Shown here piece after piece: positions 54,468-63,634 of a stretch of DNA of 64,000 nt. The notes under the pieces are model-generated. The model did no database searches. It was not told where the DNA came from and saw only the letters and a list, made by a program, of their open reading frames with translations. This DNA is from Sulfurimonas sp. hsl 1-7 (lineage in GTDB: Bacteria; Campylobacterota; Campylobacteria; Campylobacterales; Sulfurimonadaceae), in the NCBI RefSeq assembly GCF_030577135.1, contig NZ_JAUIRR010000002.1, positions 62,001 to 126,000 of the forward strand. The letters are read 5' to 3'. The position numbers and the translations under genes are program-made. The stretch's first letter is position 1, and every line of letters begins with the position of its first letter.

Positions 54468-55469
54468 TTATTTACTAATGTGGATAGCCATATCGATTAG
54501 TCTCATAGAATAACCCCACTCATTATCGTACCAAGCCATAACTTTTACCATATTGCCGCCGATAACTTGTGTAAGGTCTTCTGCAACGATTGAACTGTAC
54601 TCACATCCTACGAAATCTTGAGAAACTCTCATCTCTTTATCTACTAAGATAAGTCCTTGGTGAGAACTTGCAGCTGCTGCATTAAATGCTGCATTTACTT
54701 CCTCTTTTGTAGTCTCTTTTCTTACAACTACGTTTAAGTCAACCATTGAAACATCCGGAGTCGGAACACGAACAGATTGACCGTGAAGTTTTCCTTCAAG
54801 TTGTGGAAGAACAAGGCTGATAGCTTTTGCAGCACCTGTAGTTGTCGGGATCATGTTAATAGCACCTGCACGAGCACGACGTTTATCTTTAGAGTGTTTT
54901 ACATCTAAGATATTTTGATCATTTGTGTATGAATGGATAGTTGTCATAAGACCTTTTTCAATTCCAAATGCATCATCTAAAACTTTTGCCACCGGACCTA
55001 AACAGTTTGTTGTACAAGAAGCATTTGATACGATCTTTTGACCATCATATTTATCTTCATTTACACCCATAACAAATGTTGGAGTATTTTTATCTTTTGC
55101 TGGAGCTGAGAAAAGTACTTTTTCAACACCGTTATCGATGTGTACTTGCGCACTCTCTTGTGTTAAGAATACACCTGTACACTCTAACACCATATCTGCA
55201 CCACAATCAGCAAATTTTAGATTTTTTGGATCTCTATCAGAAAAAACTCTGATTTTTTGCCCATCTATACTGATATTTTCTTCATCAACTTGTTCAACTT
55301 CACTTTGGAATGTACCGTGAACAGAATCGTTTTTAAGAAGATATAACATCATATCCATACTTGCCATATCATTGATAGCAACAACCTCTACATCATCTCT
55401 TTTTGCTGCTATTCTAGCAACACAACGACCGATTCTACCAAATCCATTAATTGCTATTTTAAGTGCCAT
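54468..55469 (-). CDS. gap: Type I glyceraldehyde-3-phosphate dehydrogenase
   Basis: Rossmann start INGFGRIGRCVAR (about 7-19), catalytic cysteine in SNASCTTNCLGP (about 149-160), IPTTTGAAKA, and WYDNEWGYS near the end. 333 aa. First gene of the gap-pgk-tpiA-fabI transcript, with AGGA before the ATG and a TAAAAT box at 55499-55504. Residues that set NAD versus NADP use were not resolved by eye. Confidence 0.98.
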   Translation of the reverse strand: MALKIAINGFGRIGRCVARIAAKRDDVEVVAINDMASMDMMLYLLKNDSVHGTFQSEVEQVDEENISIDGQKIRVFSDRDPKNLKFADCGADMVLECTGVFLTQESAQVHIDNGVEKVLFSAPAKDKNTPTFVMGVNEDKYDGQKIVSNASCTTNCLGPVAKVLDDAFGIEKGLMTTIHSYTNDQNILDVKHSKDKRRARAGAINMIPTTTGAAKAISLVLPQLEGKLHGQSVRVPTPDVSMVDLNVVVRKETTKEEVNAAFNAAAASSHQGLILVDKEMRVSQDFVGCEYSSIVAEDLTQVIGGNMVKVMAWYDNEWGYSMRLIDMAIHISK

Positions 55470-55516
55470 TTTATATCCTATAAAAATTAAATTCGGTTAT
55501 TTTATCCAAATTTAGT

Positions 55517-55522
55517 TATAAT
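55517..55522 (+). promoter_or_regulatory. -10 box of nadD
   Basis: Consensus TATAAT nine bases before the nadD ATG, so the leader would be two or three bases at most. Close to the leaderless layout seen at other genes here. Confidence 0.4.
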
Positions 55523-55531
55523 TCTAATTAA

Positions 55532-56074
55532 ATGAAAAATATAGCACTTTTTGGCGGCTCTTTTGATCCTCCACATTTAGGTCATATAAAAATAGTAGAG
55601 GCGTTAGAGAATTTAGATTTTATAGATAAAATCATAATTATGCCAACATACCTCAATCCGTTTAAATCAAAGTTTGTAGCAGATGCAGCTTTACGATTAG
55701 AATGGTTAAAAGATATATTTCAAGATGATCAGAATGTAGAAGTCAGCTCTTTTGAAGTCGATCAGGCTACAAAAGTTCCTACGATACAAACAGTAAAACA
55801 TCTTCAACAATATTATGATGTTATCTATCTTGTTATAGGCGCTGATAATTTAGCCTCTTTAGAAAAATGGTATAAATTTGATGAACTCAAAAACTTAGTA
55901 AAGTTTATAGTTGTAACTCGTGAAGCTGTTAGCATTCCGGACAACTATATAAAAATAGAAGTAGATGTTCCAGTATCGTCTACAAAATTACGAGAGAGTA
56001 TAGATATAAAATATCTTCCTCCAAAAATTGCACAAAAAATAGAAAATTATTATAAGGAACATAATGTTAAATAG
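55532..56074 (+). CDS. nadD: Nicotinate-nucleotide adenylyltransferase
   Basis: Makes deamido-NAD from nicotinate mononucleotide and ATP. The N-terminal nucleotidyltransferase motif FGGSFDPPHLGHIKI (about 7-21, with HxGH) and the C-terminal ISSTxIR-like VSSTKLRESI (about 150) are present. 180 aa. It overlaps rsfS by 11 bases; this pair is conserved in many bacteria. Confidence 0.96.
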   Translation: MKNIALFGGSFDPPHLGHIKIVEALENLDFIDKIIIMPTYLNPFKSKFVADAALRLEWLKDIFQDDQNVEVSSFEVDQATKVPTIQTVKHLQQYYDVIYLVIGADNLASLEKWYKFDELKNLVKFIVVTREAVSIPDNYIKIEVDVPVSSTKLRESIDIKYLPPKIAQKIENYYKEHNVK

Positions 56075-56387
56075 AATAGAAAAAATAACTTCTGTACTAG
56101 ATAAAAATAAAGCTGAAGCTATTGAGGTATTTGACCTACAGGGTAAAGACTATATCGTTGACTATGCGATCATTGCTTCATCACTTGGACCGAAACATAC
56201 TCTTGCTCTTTTAGATCACTTAAAAAAAGATTTAAAACCTGAGGAACATTTCAACAATGTTGATGAGAGCGGAGACTGGGTTGTTATAGACCTTGGAGAT
56301 ATCCTCATCCATATCATGACTCCTGAATATCGTGTTAAATACGATATGGAAACTTTTTTAGCAGAACTTTCTAAAGCTGGTGAGTAG
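56064..56387 (+). CDS. rsfS: Ribosomal silencing factor RsfS
   Basis: Binds L14 of the 50S subunit and blocks subunit joining under starvation. 107 residues in the Iojap family: [20 protein letters not shown] near 20-39 and [23 protein letters not shown] near 68-90 (tyrosine included). Coupled to nadD. Its last 17 bases overlap the end of mltF on the other strand. Confidence 0.95.
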   Translation: MLNRIEKITSVLDKNKAEAIEVFDLQGKDYIVDYAIIASSLGPKHTLALLDHLKKDLKPEEHFNNVDESGDWVVIDLGDILIHIMTPEYRVKYDMETFLAELSKAGE

Positions 56388-57822
56388 TATTCTCATCTAG
56401 CTTTTTTTCTTGCTCTTCTTTCACTTTTTCATCTACCAACTTATCTAAAATAGACTTATAATTATAAATTGCCTCAACATACTTAACCGGCTCACTTCCT
56501 CTAGCATATCCGAACTTGAGAGTTTTATAATATTTTTTTTGCGATAGAAGCGGTAAAACAATTTTCATATCACTCCAGACATACTGATTAAGCCCCAGTT
56601 TTTTTGCTAACGACATAGCGTCTTGTATATGTCCGCCCCCTACATTGTATGCAGCGAGTGCAAACTTTAATCTGTCTTCACCCTCTACACCTTCAGGAAC
56701 ATTTTTGATCATCTGTTTTAAATGTCTCGTACCACCTACAATACTTTGTCTTGGATCGAGTCTGTTTTTAACACCTAACAGCCTTGCGGTATGACGTGTT
56801 AACATCATCATCCCTCTTACACCCGTAAAACTTTTTGCTTTAGGATTCCAGTGTGATTCTTGATACGATACGGCAGCTAAAAGTGTCCATGGAATTCCAA
56901 ATCTTGTTCCTGCATCTTTAAAATGTATTTCATATTTCGGTAGTCTTGCCCCTACTCTTTTATAAAACATCTTTGTGTTGTAATAATCAAAAAACAGAAC
57001 ATAAGAGTAGTAATGGTCCTTTAAGCGTGTCATCTTTCCGCTTTGAACAAAACTATTGAGCCAAGTGTACATATTTGTCTCTAACTTTGTAGAATTAGGC
57101 GGTAATATCCATGCAAGTTGTTCTCTTCCGCTAATTGCAAAAGCCATTGCAATATCTGGAAAATATTTTAGGTTAATTGAATAGATATTAGAATCGGCCA
57201 AGGTACAATCGATCTGATGATTCGATACCATCTCCAAAAGCTCTTCCGTAGAGTACTCCGATGTCACACTCACGTTTATGTCGAAACCGTCATCTATCAA
57301 AGATGCTATTGTTTCATAGTAACTTGTATTTTCCCCGACAACAATCTCTAATCCTTCCAGGTCTTCTACATCTCTTGGAAACTTTGAAGTGCCCAACATC
57401 CCGCGGTGACATACAACCTGTTCCTGTACTTCAAAATAGGATGGTCCAAAATTATACAACTCTTCCCTATGGGGTGTTTTTGTGAGTGATGCTGAAACAA
57501 GATCGATCCCGTCTTTGCCAATATATTCTAATGCTTCTTTTACAGTATGTGCGGCAGTGATATTAAGGTCAACTCCCAAACTTTTTGCATACGCATCTAA
57601 GAGTTCATATTCAAATCCGCTGGGACCGTCAGGTCCAATATAGTAAGTTGATGGGGCATTTAAGAGGACTACATTTAATGTTTTTCTCTCTTTTATGGTA
57701 TCTAAAATAGATTTTTTTTCTATACGTTTTCCAGGTTCATAAGCTGAATGACTAAACCAGCCAAAAAGGAAAAAAGAGGATGCAAAAAAAAGATACACAC
57801 CAATGTGGAGAAATTTATTCAT
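56371..57822 (-). CDS. mltF: Membrane-bound lytic murein transglycosylase F
   Basis: 483 residues: an N-terminal membrane anchor or signal (about 5-25, [16 protein letters not shown]), a periplasmic solute-binding-type domain (about 45-270, with [18 protein letters not shown]) and a lytic transglycosylase domain (about 295-450) with catalytic glutamate in [14 protein letters not shown] (about 322), GVRGMMMLT and [10 protein letters not shown]. This domain pair defines MltF. The C-terminal tail is charged. Acts on peptidoglycan in the periplasm. Confidence 0.95.
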   Translation of the reverse strand: MNKFLHIGVYLFFASSFFLFGWFSHSAYEPGKRIEKKSILDTIKERKTLNVVLLNAPSTYYIGPDGPSGFEYELLDAYAKSLGVDLNITAAHTVKEALEYIGKDGIDLVSASLTKTPHREELYNFGPSYFEVQEQVVCHRGMLGTSKFPRDVEDLEGLEIVVGENTSYYETIASLIDDGFDINVSVTSEYSTEELLEMVSNHQIDCTLADSNIYSINLKYFPDIAMAFAISGREQLAWILPPNSTKLETNMYTWLNSFVQSGKMTRLKDHYYSYVLFFDYYNTKMFYKRVGARLPKYEIHFKDAGTRFGIPWTLLAAVSYQESHWNPKAKSFTGVRGMMMLTRHTARLLGVKNRLDPRQSIVGGTRHLKQMIKNVPEGVEGEDRLKFALAAYNVGGGHIQDAMSLAKKLGLNQYVWSDMKIVLPLLSQKKYYKTLKFGYARGSEPVKYVEAIYNYKSILDKLVDEKVKEEQEKKLDENTTHQL

Positions 57823-57845
57823 TACAACAGTTTACATATTTAAAC

Positions 57846-59126
57846 TTACGCAAATATAAAACGATTTACCCCGTTTTCATACTCGTGTGCTAAAACTTTT
57901 CCATGCGCTTTTAAGATAGAATCAACAAGATACAAACCGAGTCCAAAACTGTTTTTCGACGGATTTTCTTTCGTAAACGGTTCAATATAATACTGCAGCG
58001 GATGTTTTAAACACTCCCCTTTACTCTCAAAACAGAGTTCATCTTTTTCATTGATAAGAATTTTTATATATGTATCATCAGAATATTTCATCCCGTTGTC
58101 GATCATGTTTTTTATGGCAGTAGTATAAAGTCTATAATTTACATCTACTTTTACATCGGTACTAATCATCACCCCTACTTTTTCTCTATCTACCATTGCC
58201 ATGTCGATTGCACCGTCAATTACATCTACTAAACGATACTCTTTAAACTCTGTAGTATCCCCAAGACTCGTAACCTCTTCAATTAGTGCAAACTCTTCAA
58301 CCAAAGTCTCTAAACGTTTAAAAATTGAAGTAAAACGATCACGCTGCTTTTTCTCTGCTAACATCTGTGTAACAATTGTCCCCTTTGCAATCGGTGTTTT
58401 TAACTCGTGCATAAGGTTTCTTAAAAAGAGTGTGCGTGACTCCAAGATAGTGTTGATCTTCTCTTTTGTGTTTTCAAGTTCGTTTGCAACGGAACCTATC
58501 TCGTCAATATTTTTCGTTTTAAAAGAGACATCCATATCTCCGTTTCCGTAGAGTGCTATCTTTCTTCTAAGTCTGATCAGCGGACGCAGTTTTTGCATTA
58601 CCAATACAAAAGAGAGTGAGATGATGATAAATACCATACTATAATAGTAAAGCATATTTATATGGCTGTAGGGTTTTAACACTTCATCTTTAATTAACAC
58701 TTCTGAATCAGGGCTTTCTATATAAAAATAGATCTGTTTTTTATACTTTAACATTGAAGCTTCAAGATTGGTCACGGTATTTTTAGTAAAGAGTCCCTGT
58801 TTATTAAGCATCAAAGAGGTCCCAAAACTTTTAAATCCCTCTTTTTTAAGCAGTTTCGCTTTTTCTAAAATCCCCTTCTTCTCTTTTTTATCTGTAATGA
58901 TAAAAAGATCATACACGGCAAGATTTGCTTCAAGCATAATTTCAGAAGAGCTTCTTTGCATATGCTCACGATAGATTTGTGCAATAACGGAATATTTTGT
59001 AAAAATGTGGTCTATATATTGTTGTTTATTGAGCTTGTAAAACTCCCAAAAGATTGCACTGACACTTATTAGTGAGACACTCAGTGCAAAAAGTATCGTG
59101 ATAAGTACTGCATTTCTTTTCATCAT
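57846..59126 (-). CDS. ArsS-like sensor histidine kinase
   Basis: 426 residues. Two membrane helices (about 8-28 and 155-177) enclose a periplasmic sensor of roughly 125 residues. A HAMP-like segment (about 180-230) leads to an H-box HELKTPIAKG (about 247) and a catalytic domain with NMIDNGMKYSDD and FGLGLYLVDSILKAHG (G2-type box near 395). The overall form resembles the Campylobacterota ArsS acid-response kinase class, but similarity to HP0165 is only a recollection. Its ATG overlaps the stop of the response regulator (TGATG). Signal unknown; the feo genes upstream suggest iron or envelope status. Confidence 0.88.
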   Translation of the reverse strand: MMKRNAVLITILFALSVSLISVSAIFWEFYKLNKQQYIDHIFTKYSVIAQIYREHMQRSSSEIMLEANLAVYDLFIITDKKEKKGILEKAKLLKKEGFKSFGTSLMLNKQGLFTKNTVTNLEASMLKYKKQIYFYIESPDSEVLIKDEVLKPYSHINMLYYYSMVFIIISLSFVLVMQKLRPLIRLRRKIALYGNGDMDVSFKTKNIDEIGSVANELENTKEKINTILESRTLFLRNLMHELKTPIAKGTIVTQMLAEKKQRDRFTSIFKRLETLVEEFALIEEVTSLGDTTEFKEYRLVDVIDGAIDMAMVDREKVGVMISTDVKVDVNYRLYTTAIKNMIDNGMKYSDDTYIKILINEKDELCFESKGECLKHPLQYYIEPFTKENPSKNSFGLGLYLVDSILKAHGKVLAHEYENGVNRFIFA

Positions 59127-59791
59127 TTAAGCAGTTTATATCCTACACCACGAACCGATTCGATAAGAGATTTATCACCCAACTTACTTCTGATACGTCC
59201 AACCATAACGTCAATAGACTTGTTGGAACTGTCTTCATTGATCGCATTTACATTATGGATAAGGTCTTCACGAGATACTACAAGACCGTGTTTTTGGATC
59301 ATATAAGCCAAAATACCGAACTCTGCATTTGTCAGATCGATATTTCGTCCTTTATATGTGATAGTCATTGTTTCTCTATCACATTTAAAATCACTTTTAT
59401 TTTCCGCTTTTGCTTCTGTTTTTGCAGCATAACGGCGAAGAACTGACTGAATTCTCGCTTCTAGTTCACGTGGATCGTAAGGTTTTGGCATATAATCATC
59501 AGCTCCGAGTTCCAGTGCTTTTACCTTATCTGTCACATCGCTTCTCGCTGAAGAGATAATGATAGGGATATCTTGACGTGCGCGTATAGCTTCACATACT
59601 TCAAGACCATCCATACCCGGAAGTGTCAAATCCAAAATAACAAGGTCAAAAGGCTCTAACTTTAAAATACTAACTGCTTTAAAGGGATCATCTTCAACAG
59701 TAATTGAATAATGAAACTGTTCAAGATACTCTGTTAAGATCTCGGCAAGTTCAAGATCATCTTCAATCATCAATATTTTATGTTGTGCCAT
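59123..59791 (-). CDS. OmpR-family response regulator
   Basis: 222 residues from ATG 59791 (the frame opens at 59851, but AAAAGG stands in front of 59791 and MAQHKILMIEDD is the normal start). Receiver with acidic pair EDD, acceptor D in VILDLTLPGMDG (about 51) and KPYDPRE (about 100). The winged-helix OmpR/PhoB domain (about 130-222) ends SVRGVGYKLLK. Partner of the kinase that follows. 49 bases separate it from feoB, so it may be on the feo transcript or have its own promoter. Confidence 0.93.
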   Translation of the reverse strand: MAQHKILMIEDDLELAEILTEYLEQFHYSITVEDDPFKAVSILKLEPFDLVILDLTLPGMDGLEVCEAIRARQDIPIIISSARSDVTDKVKALELGADDYMPKPYDPRELEARIQSVLRRYAAKTEAKAENKSDFKCDRETMTITYKGRNIDLTNAEFGILAYMIQKHGLVVSREDLIHNVNAINEDSSNKSIDVMVGRIRSKLGDKSLIESVRGVGYKLLK

Positions 59792-59840
59792 TATGTAAAC
59801 CTTTTCATTTTTCTCAATTATAACTTTATGAAAATAACAA

Positions 59841-61985
59841 TTAGCTAACACCCGTTAGCGCCAACGTTACTCTATAGGCAATAAATGCCATCACATATGC
59901 TGCTATCGAAGTGAAGGCAAAAAGGTAGAAAAAGTATTTAATACTACCCGCTTCACGTGTAAAAACGATAGAAGCTGCCAAACACGGTAAGTAGATCATC
60001 ACAACCACAATAAACGATACCGCAGATGCAAACGGAATGTTTTTGCTGATCTGATTGACCAAAGTTTGACTTTCAGCGTCCACATCATCCCCTAGCGAAT
60101 AAAGAACTCCAAGTGTTGAGACTACAACCTCTTTAGCTGCAAGACCCGTTTGAAGTGCTATATTCATCTTCCAGTCAAATCCAAGCGGTTCAAAAATAGG
60201 TTCAGTAAATTTCCCTATAGTTCCAAGATAACTCTGTTCTAAATGCTCCATTGCAAGTTTATTTTCAAGTTGAATAATCTCTTGTTCACTTTGCGCTTTT
60301 TGGATTTGAACCTCATACTCGGCTTCAAGTTCGCTATTGTGCGGATAAGTTGATAAAAACCAAATAAGCATTGATGCACCTGCGATAAACGTACCCGCTT
60401 TTTTCAAGTACATCATTGTTTTTGTTAAAACCGTATGCCAGATCAATTTTACACTCGGAAGTCTGTACTTCGGCATCTCCATAACAAACGGCTCATCAAC
60501 ACCTTTAAACGCAGTTAGTTTTAAGATTTTTGCCGCAATTAGCCCCAAGATCGCACCACTGATATAGATGGCAAATAAAACATTTCCAGCCATATCTTCA
60601 GGGAAAAATGCCCCTGCAAAAAGTACATATACAGGAAGTCTTGCACCACAAGACATGAAACCTATAATAAAAAGAGTTAAAAGTCTGTCACGGTCATTTT
60701 TTAAAACCCTTGCACTCATATATGCAGGGATTGAACATCCAAAACCGGTTACTAGCGGAATGAAACTTTGTCCGTGAAGCCCAAATTTATGGAAAAATCC
60801 ATCAAGTAGGAATGCAACCCTAGACATATATCCCGTACTCTCTAGCAAGGCAATACCGATAAAAAGAATCACGATATTTGGTATAAACAATACAACCGCA
60901 CCTACACCGGCGATGATCCCGTCCACCACAAGAGAGCGTATACTCTCGTTTGTAATAGTAGCTCCGATCACATCTCCGAACCAGCCGAAAAAGGCATCGA
61001 TATAATCCATAGGGATTGCACCTATCTCAAAAGTGAGCTGAAACAGCCCCCACATAAAAAAGAGGAATATCGGGATCCCTACAACAGGGTGAATAAGTAC
61101 AGAGTCTATCTTTTCCGTGAGTGTTTTTTTCTCTTCTCTTTTATCCTGTTTTACTACCTCGGCAACTATACCTCTGTTAAATGATGCATATTCTTCGGCA
61201 AAGGCTTCTTTTACATCATCCGTATCATGGTGTATCTCAATATGTCTTGAAGCTTCAATCAAAATTGGCTGTAATTCAGTCCAGATAGGATTGTCATGCA
61301 GTTTTTCATATGTCTTTTTATTGTTTTTTAGCAAATTGATTGCTATGTTTCTATACGAATTTACTGCATGGTATTTATGCTTTTTAAAATAACTTACAAG
61401 ATTACTGATCTCATCTTCGACACTTACTGAAAAAACAAGTTTCGGATCGACCTTTTCGTTTTCAAACTCTTTTACAACGCTATCGATCAGCTGATCGATA
61501 CCCAGTTTTGTAGCAGCTGAAACTTTTACACAAGGGATCCCCATCAGTTCCGTCATATACTCGGCATCTACCGAGATCCCCTCTTTTTCAGCTTCATCAC
61601 TCATATTAAGTGCAATCACCACTTTTTTACTCATAGTAAGAAGTTCAGATGTAAGTTGTAAATTTTTGAGTAAATTTGTTGAGTCTACCACATTAATAAT
61701 GATGTCGTACTCTTCGGCACAGAGATAATCGTGTGTTACCCGCTCTTCGATCGTATAATCTGTAAACGCATACGTCCCCGGAAGATCAACTACCGTAAAG
61801 TTGTACCCTTTATAGTCAAACAGGACTTCCGTTTTATCTACCGTTACACCCGAAAAGTTTCCCACATGCAAATGAGCATTGCTTACTGAGTTGATAAGCA
61901 TACTTTTGCCGACATTGGGCTGCCCGACAAGTGCTACTTTAATATGTTTTGCAGTAACGGGACAGGCTAGTGTCTCTTCATTCAT
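59841..61985 (-). CDS. feoB: Ferrous iron transport protein B
   Basis: Inner-membrane Fe(II) transporter, 714 aa. The G-protein domain has G1 GQPNVGKSMLINS (about 16-28), G2/G3 TVDKT and DLPGTYAF, and G4 LNMSD. A helical guanine-dissociation-inhibitor region follows, then the membrane part with two Gate domains (FGCSIPAYMSARVLKNDRDR about 420-439, including the conserved Cys). It overlaps feoA by four bases and lies in the porin-feoA-feoB set behind a Fur box. Confidence 0.97.
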   Translation of the reverse strand: MNEETLACPVTAKHIKVALVGQPNVGKSMLINSVSNAHLHVGNFSGVTVDKTEVLFDYKGYNFTVVDLPGTYAFTDYTIEERVTHDYLCAEEYDIIINVVDSTNLLKNLQLTSELLTMSKKVVIALNMSDEAEKEGISVDAEYMTELMGIPCVKVSAATKLGIDQLIDSVVKEFENEKVDPKLVFSVSVEDEISNLVSYFKKHKYHAVNSYRNIAINLLKNNKKTYEKLHDNPIWTELQPILIEASRHIEIHHDTDDVKEAFAEEYASFNRGIVAEVVKQDKREEKKTLTEKIDSVLIHPVVGIPIFLFFMWGLFQLTFEIGAIPMDYIDAFFGWFGDVIGATITNESIRSLVVDGIIAGVGAVVLFIPNIVILFIGIALLESTGYMSRVAFLLDGFFHKFGLHGQSFIPLVTGFGCSIPAYMSARVLKNDRDRLLTLFIIGFMSCGARLPVYVLFAGAFFPEDMAGNVLFAIYISGAILGLIAAKILKLTAFKGVDEPFVMEMPKYRLPSVKLIWHTVLTKTMMYLKKAGTFIAGASMLIWFLSTYPHNSELEAEYEVQIQKAQSEQEIIQLENKLAMEHLEQSYLGTIGKFTEPIFEPLGFDWKMNIALQTGLAAKEVVVSTLGVLYSLGDDVDAESQTLVNQISKNIPFASAVSFIVVVMIYLPCLAASIVFTREAGSIKYFFYLFAFTSIAAYVMAFIAYRVTLALTGVS

Positions 61986-62206
61986 ATCTCTTTTACCTCT
62001 ATCATTTCTGCTTCTTTGGCTCTTAATGCTACTTGCATATTTCCCACTTTAATCTCTATAGTTTTTTTTCTCGGTGCTTCACCTATAAACTCTATAAGGG
62101 CATGTTTCATAATTCCAAAAGATATCAGTCTGTGCTTTAACTCTTCATTTGCATAAAGCTTTAGCACTTCTAACTTTTGCCCCTTATTACACTCATTTAA
62201 TCTCAT
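61982..62206 (-). CDS. feoA: Ferrous iron transport protein A
   Basis: 74-residue SH3-like cytoplasmic protein needed for FeoB function. Typical FeoA features: LKLYANEELKHRLISFGIM (about 16-34) and a final beta-hairpin (MQVALRAKEAEMIEVKEI). It overlaps feoB by four bases and lies 10 bases after the porin gene. Confidence 0.93.
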   Translation of the reverse strand: MRLNECNKGQKLEVLKLYANEELKHRLISFGIMKHALIEFIGEAPRKKTIEIKVGNMQVALRAKEAEMIEVKEI

Positions 62207-62216
62207 GTAGCCTCTT

Positions 62217-63482
62217 TTAAAAATTATAATTTATCATTAACTGTGTTCTATCATAATCGTATTCTGTTTTTAAAACACTTTGTTTATCTTCACTCATAAT
62301 ATAGATAAACGCTACTAAAAACTCATCATTGATATTGTAATCAATATTAAAATTTTGCTCAACAATATGCGCTTTCTCACCTAAGCTGTTTGCTTTACCG
62401 GAGAAATCACCATAAGCATATAAAAGCGATATGGTATCGTGATTATACACCAAACCTGAAACGATTGCATCAACTTCTCTGTCTTTTGTAATATTATCCA
62501 TGATCATCATGTCCATATTGGTAAACAATGTCCCTCCGCCGGCACCGGAAAAACTCTCTTTATCTGTTTTTTTATCCGCGTGGTTGTATGCAAAATTAAC
62601 CCCTAAATCACCAAAAACGAATTCACACAATCCGCCGTAAATACTCGCCTCATATCCGCTGCTTTTCAACTCTTGTTCATTCAGATACTGTGCCATTATA
62701 TGCAGTGTAAAATCATCATTGAAAGGATATTCCACTCCAAAATCTATATAAAAAGCATTAGTTAGACCTGTAATATTGTAATACCATGATTGAAACTCCC
62801 ACATATCATAGTAACGTGCACCGGCAAAATTTACACCGTTGTCACCTAGCTTTTTCCAACCGTCATCAAGACCGTTTTCAAGATCAATCCCATGCCATGA
62901 CTGGATATTTCCTGCTTGGAGTTCCCAACCGTTTTTGATGTATGAAGCAACATACGCTTCAAACGTGTTTTGAATCATTCTAATATCATCACTGTCAGCT
63001 AAAGGTGTGTTAAGCACTTGACGACCAAGCCTCAAATTGAAGTTGTTATATTTATAATTAATATACGCTTCATTCATATCTTGGTCTTCACCCTCTGACG
63101 ATGAAAGTTCAGTATTTCTCTTCTCACCCTCACCGCTAAATGCTGGGATATCTTTTGCAGTATAAAAAGCAACACCGGCATTAAAACCCTTGTACTCAGC
63201 TAGTTCATACTTCAGTATCCCACCGATTGCCGTAGCATAAAGGTCAGGATCGCTGTTTTTGTTATTGTAACCGGCATAAACAACCCTTACCTGGCCGCTC
63301 ACCTCTCCATCTTTAAACATGTTTTTAAAATTATTAACAACAGATATCTCTTTTTCTTCAAGTTTTCCGATTTCAAAAGCAGACTCTCTAACAGAGTCTT
63401 TTCTTTTTAACTCTTCAATCCCTTCACAAAACAATTCAGTTGTTAAAGACATTAAACTTATTAATAGCAATAAACGCTTCAT
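62217..63482 (-). CDS. OprD-like outer-membrane porin in the feo operon
   Basis: 421 residues: a signal peptide (about 1-19, LLLLISLMSLTTELFC), a charged linker, then a barrel. NLRLGRQVLNTPLADSDD (about 148-165) with IRMIQNTFEAYV resembles the OprD-family GRQ block, and the chain ends in TQLMINYNF. It precedes feoA by 10 bases and has a Fur-type box 30-47 bases before its ATG. It is therefore probably iron-repressed and may let iron compounds cross the outer membrane. A general substrate such as small organic acids cannot be excluded. AAAGG precedes the ATG. Confidence 0.8.
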   Translation of the reverse strand: MKRLLLLISLMSLTTELFCEGIEELKRKDSVRESAFEIGKLEEKEISVVNNFKNMFKDGEVSGQVRVVYAGYNNKNSDPDLYATAIGGILKYELAEYKGFNAGVAFYTAKDIPAFSGEGEKRNTELSSSEGEDQDMNEAYINYKYNNFNLRLGRQVLNTPLADSDDIRMIQNTFEAYVASYIKNGWELQAGNIQSWHGIDLENGLDDGWKKLGDNGVNFAGARYYDMWEFQSWYYNITGLTNAFYIDFGVEYPFNDDFTLHIMAQYLNEQELKSSGYEASIYGGLCEFVFGDLGVNFAYNHADKKTDKESFSGAGGGTLFTNMDMMIMDNITKDREVDAIVSGLVYNHDTISLLYAYGDFSGKANSLGEKAHIVEQNFNIDYNINDEFLVAFIYIMSEDKQSVLKTEYDYDRTQLMINYNF

Positions 63483-63510
63483 AATTATACCTTTAAAAAA
63501 TTAACTTATT

Positions 63511-63529
63511 GAGAATGATAATCAAAGTT
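63511..63529 (-). promoter_or_regulatory. Fur-type box before the porin-feoAB genes
   Basis: The plus-strand sequence GAGAATGATAATCAAAGTT matches the Fur consensus GATAATGATAATCATTATC at 13 of the first 14 positions. It stands about 30 bases before the porin ATG, a location suited to iron-dependent repression. Confidence 0.65.
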
Positions 63530-63549
63530 TACTTATTAATATCTTAATA

Positions 63550-63566
63550 TTGATAATACTTATCAA
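63550..63566. promoter_or_regulatory. Second Fur-like palindrome
   Basis: TTGATAA, TAC, TTATCAA: a perfect 7-bp inverted repeat of the same kind, 20 bases beyond the first box. It could be a second Fur site serving the porin side, the pssA side or both. Confidence 0.5.
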
Positions 63567-63599
63567 TTTCATTACATAATTAATATTTCGATCTTCTGC

Positions 63600-63605
63600 T
63601 ATAAT
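63600..63605 (+). promoter_or_regulatory. Extended -10 box of pssA
   Basis: TGC then TATAAT, 29 bases before the pssA ATG; leader of about 22 bases with an AAGG site. Confidence 0.45.
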
Positions 63606-63634
63606 TTCAAAAAACTACAAGGCTTACTTTTATA

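Noticed and set aside
59792-59851. Longer response-regulator start at 59851
   Set aside because: The extra 20 residues overlap the feoB end and the normal receiver start with AAAAGG upstream is at 59791.
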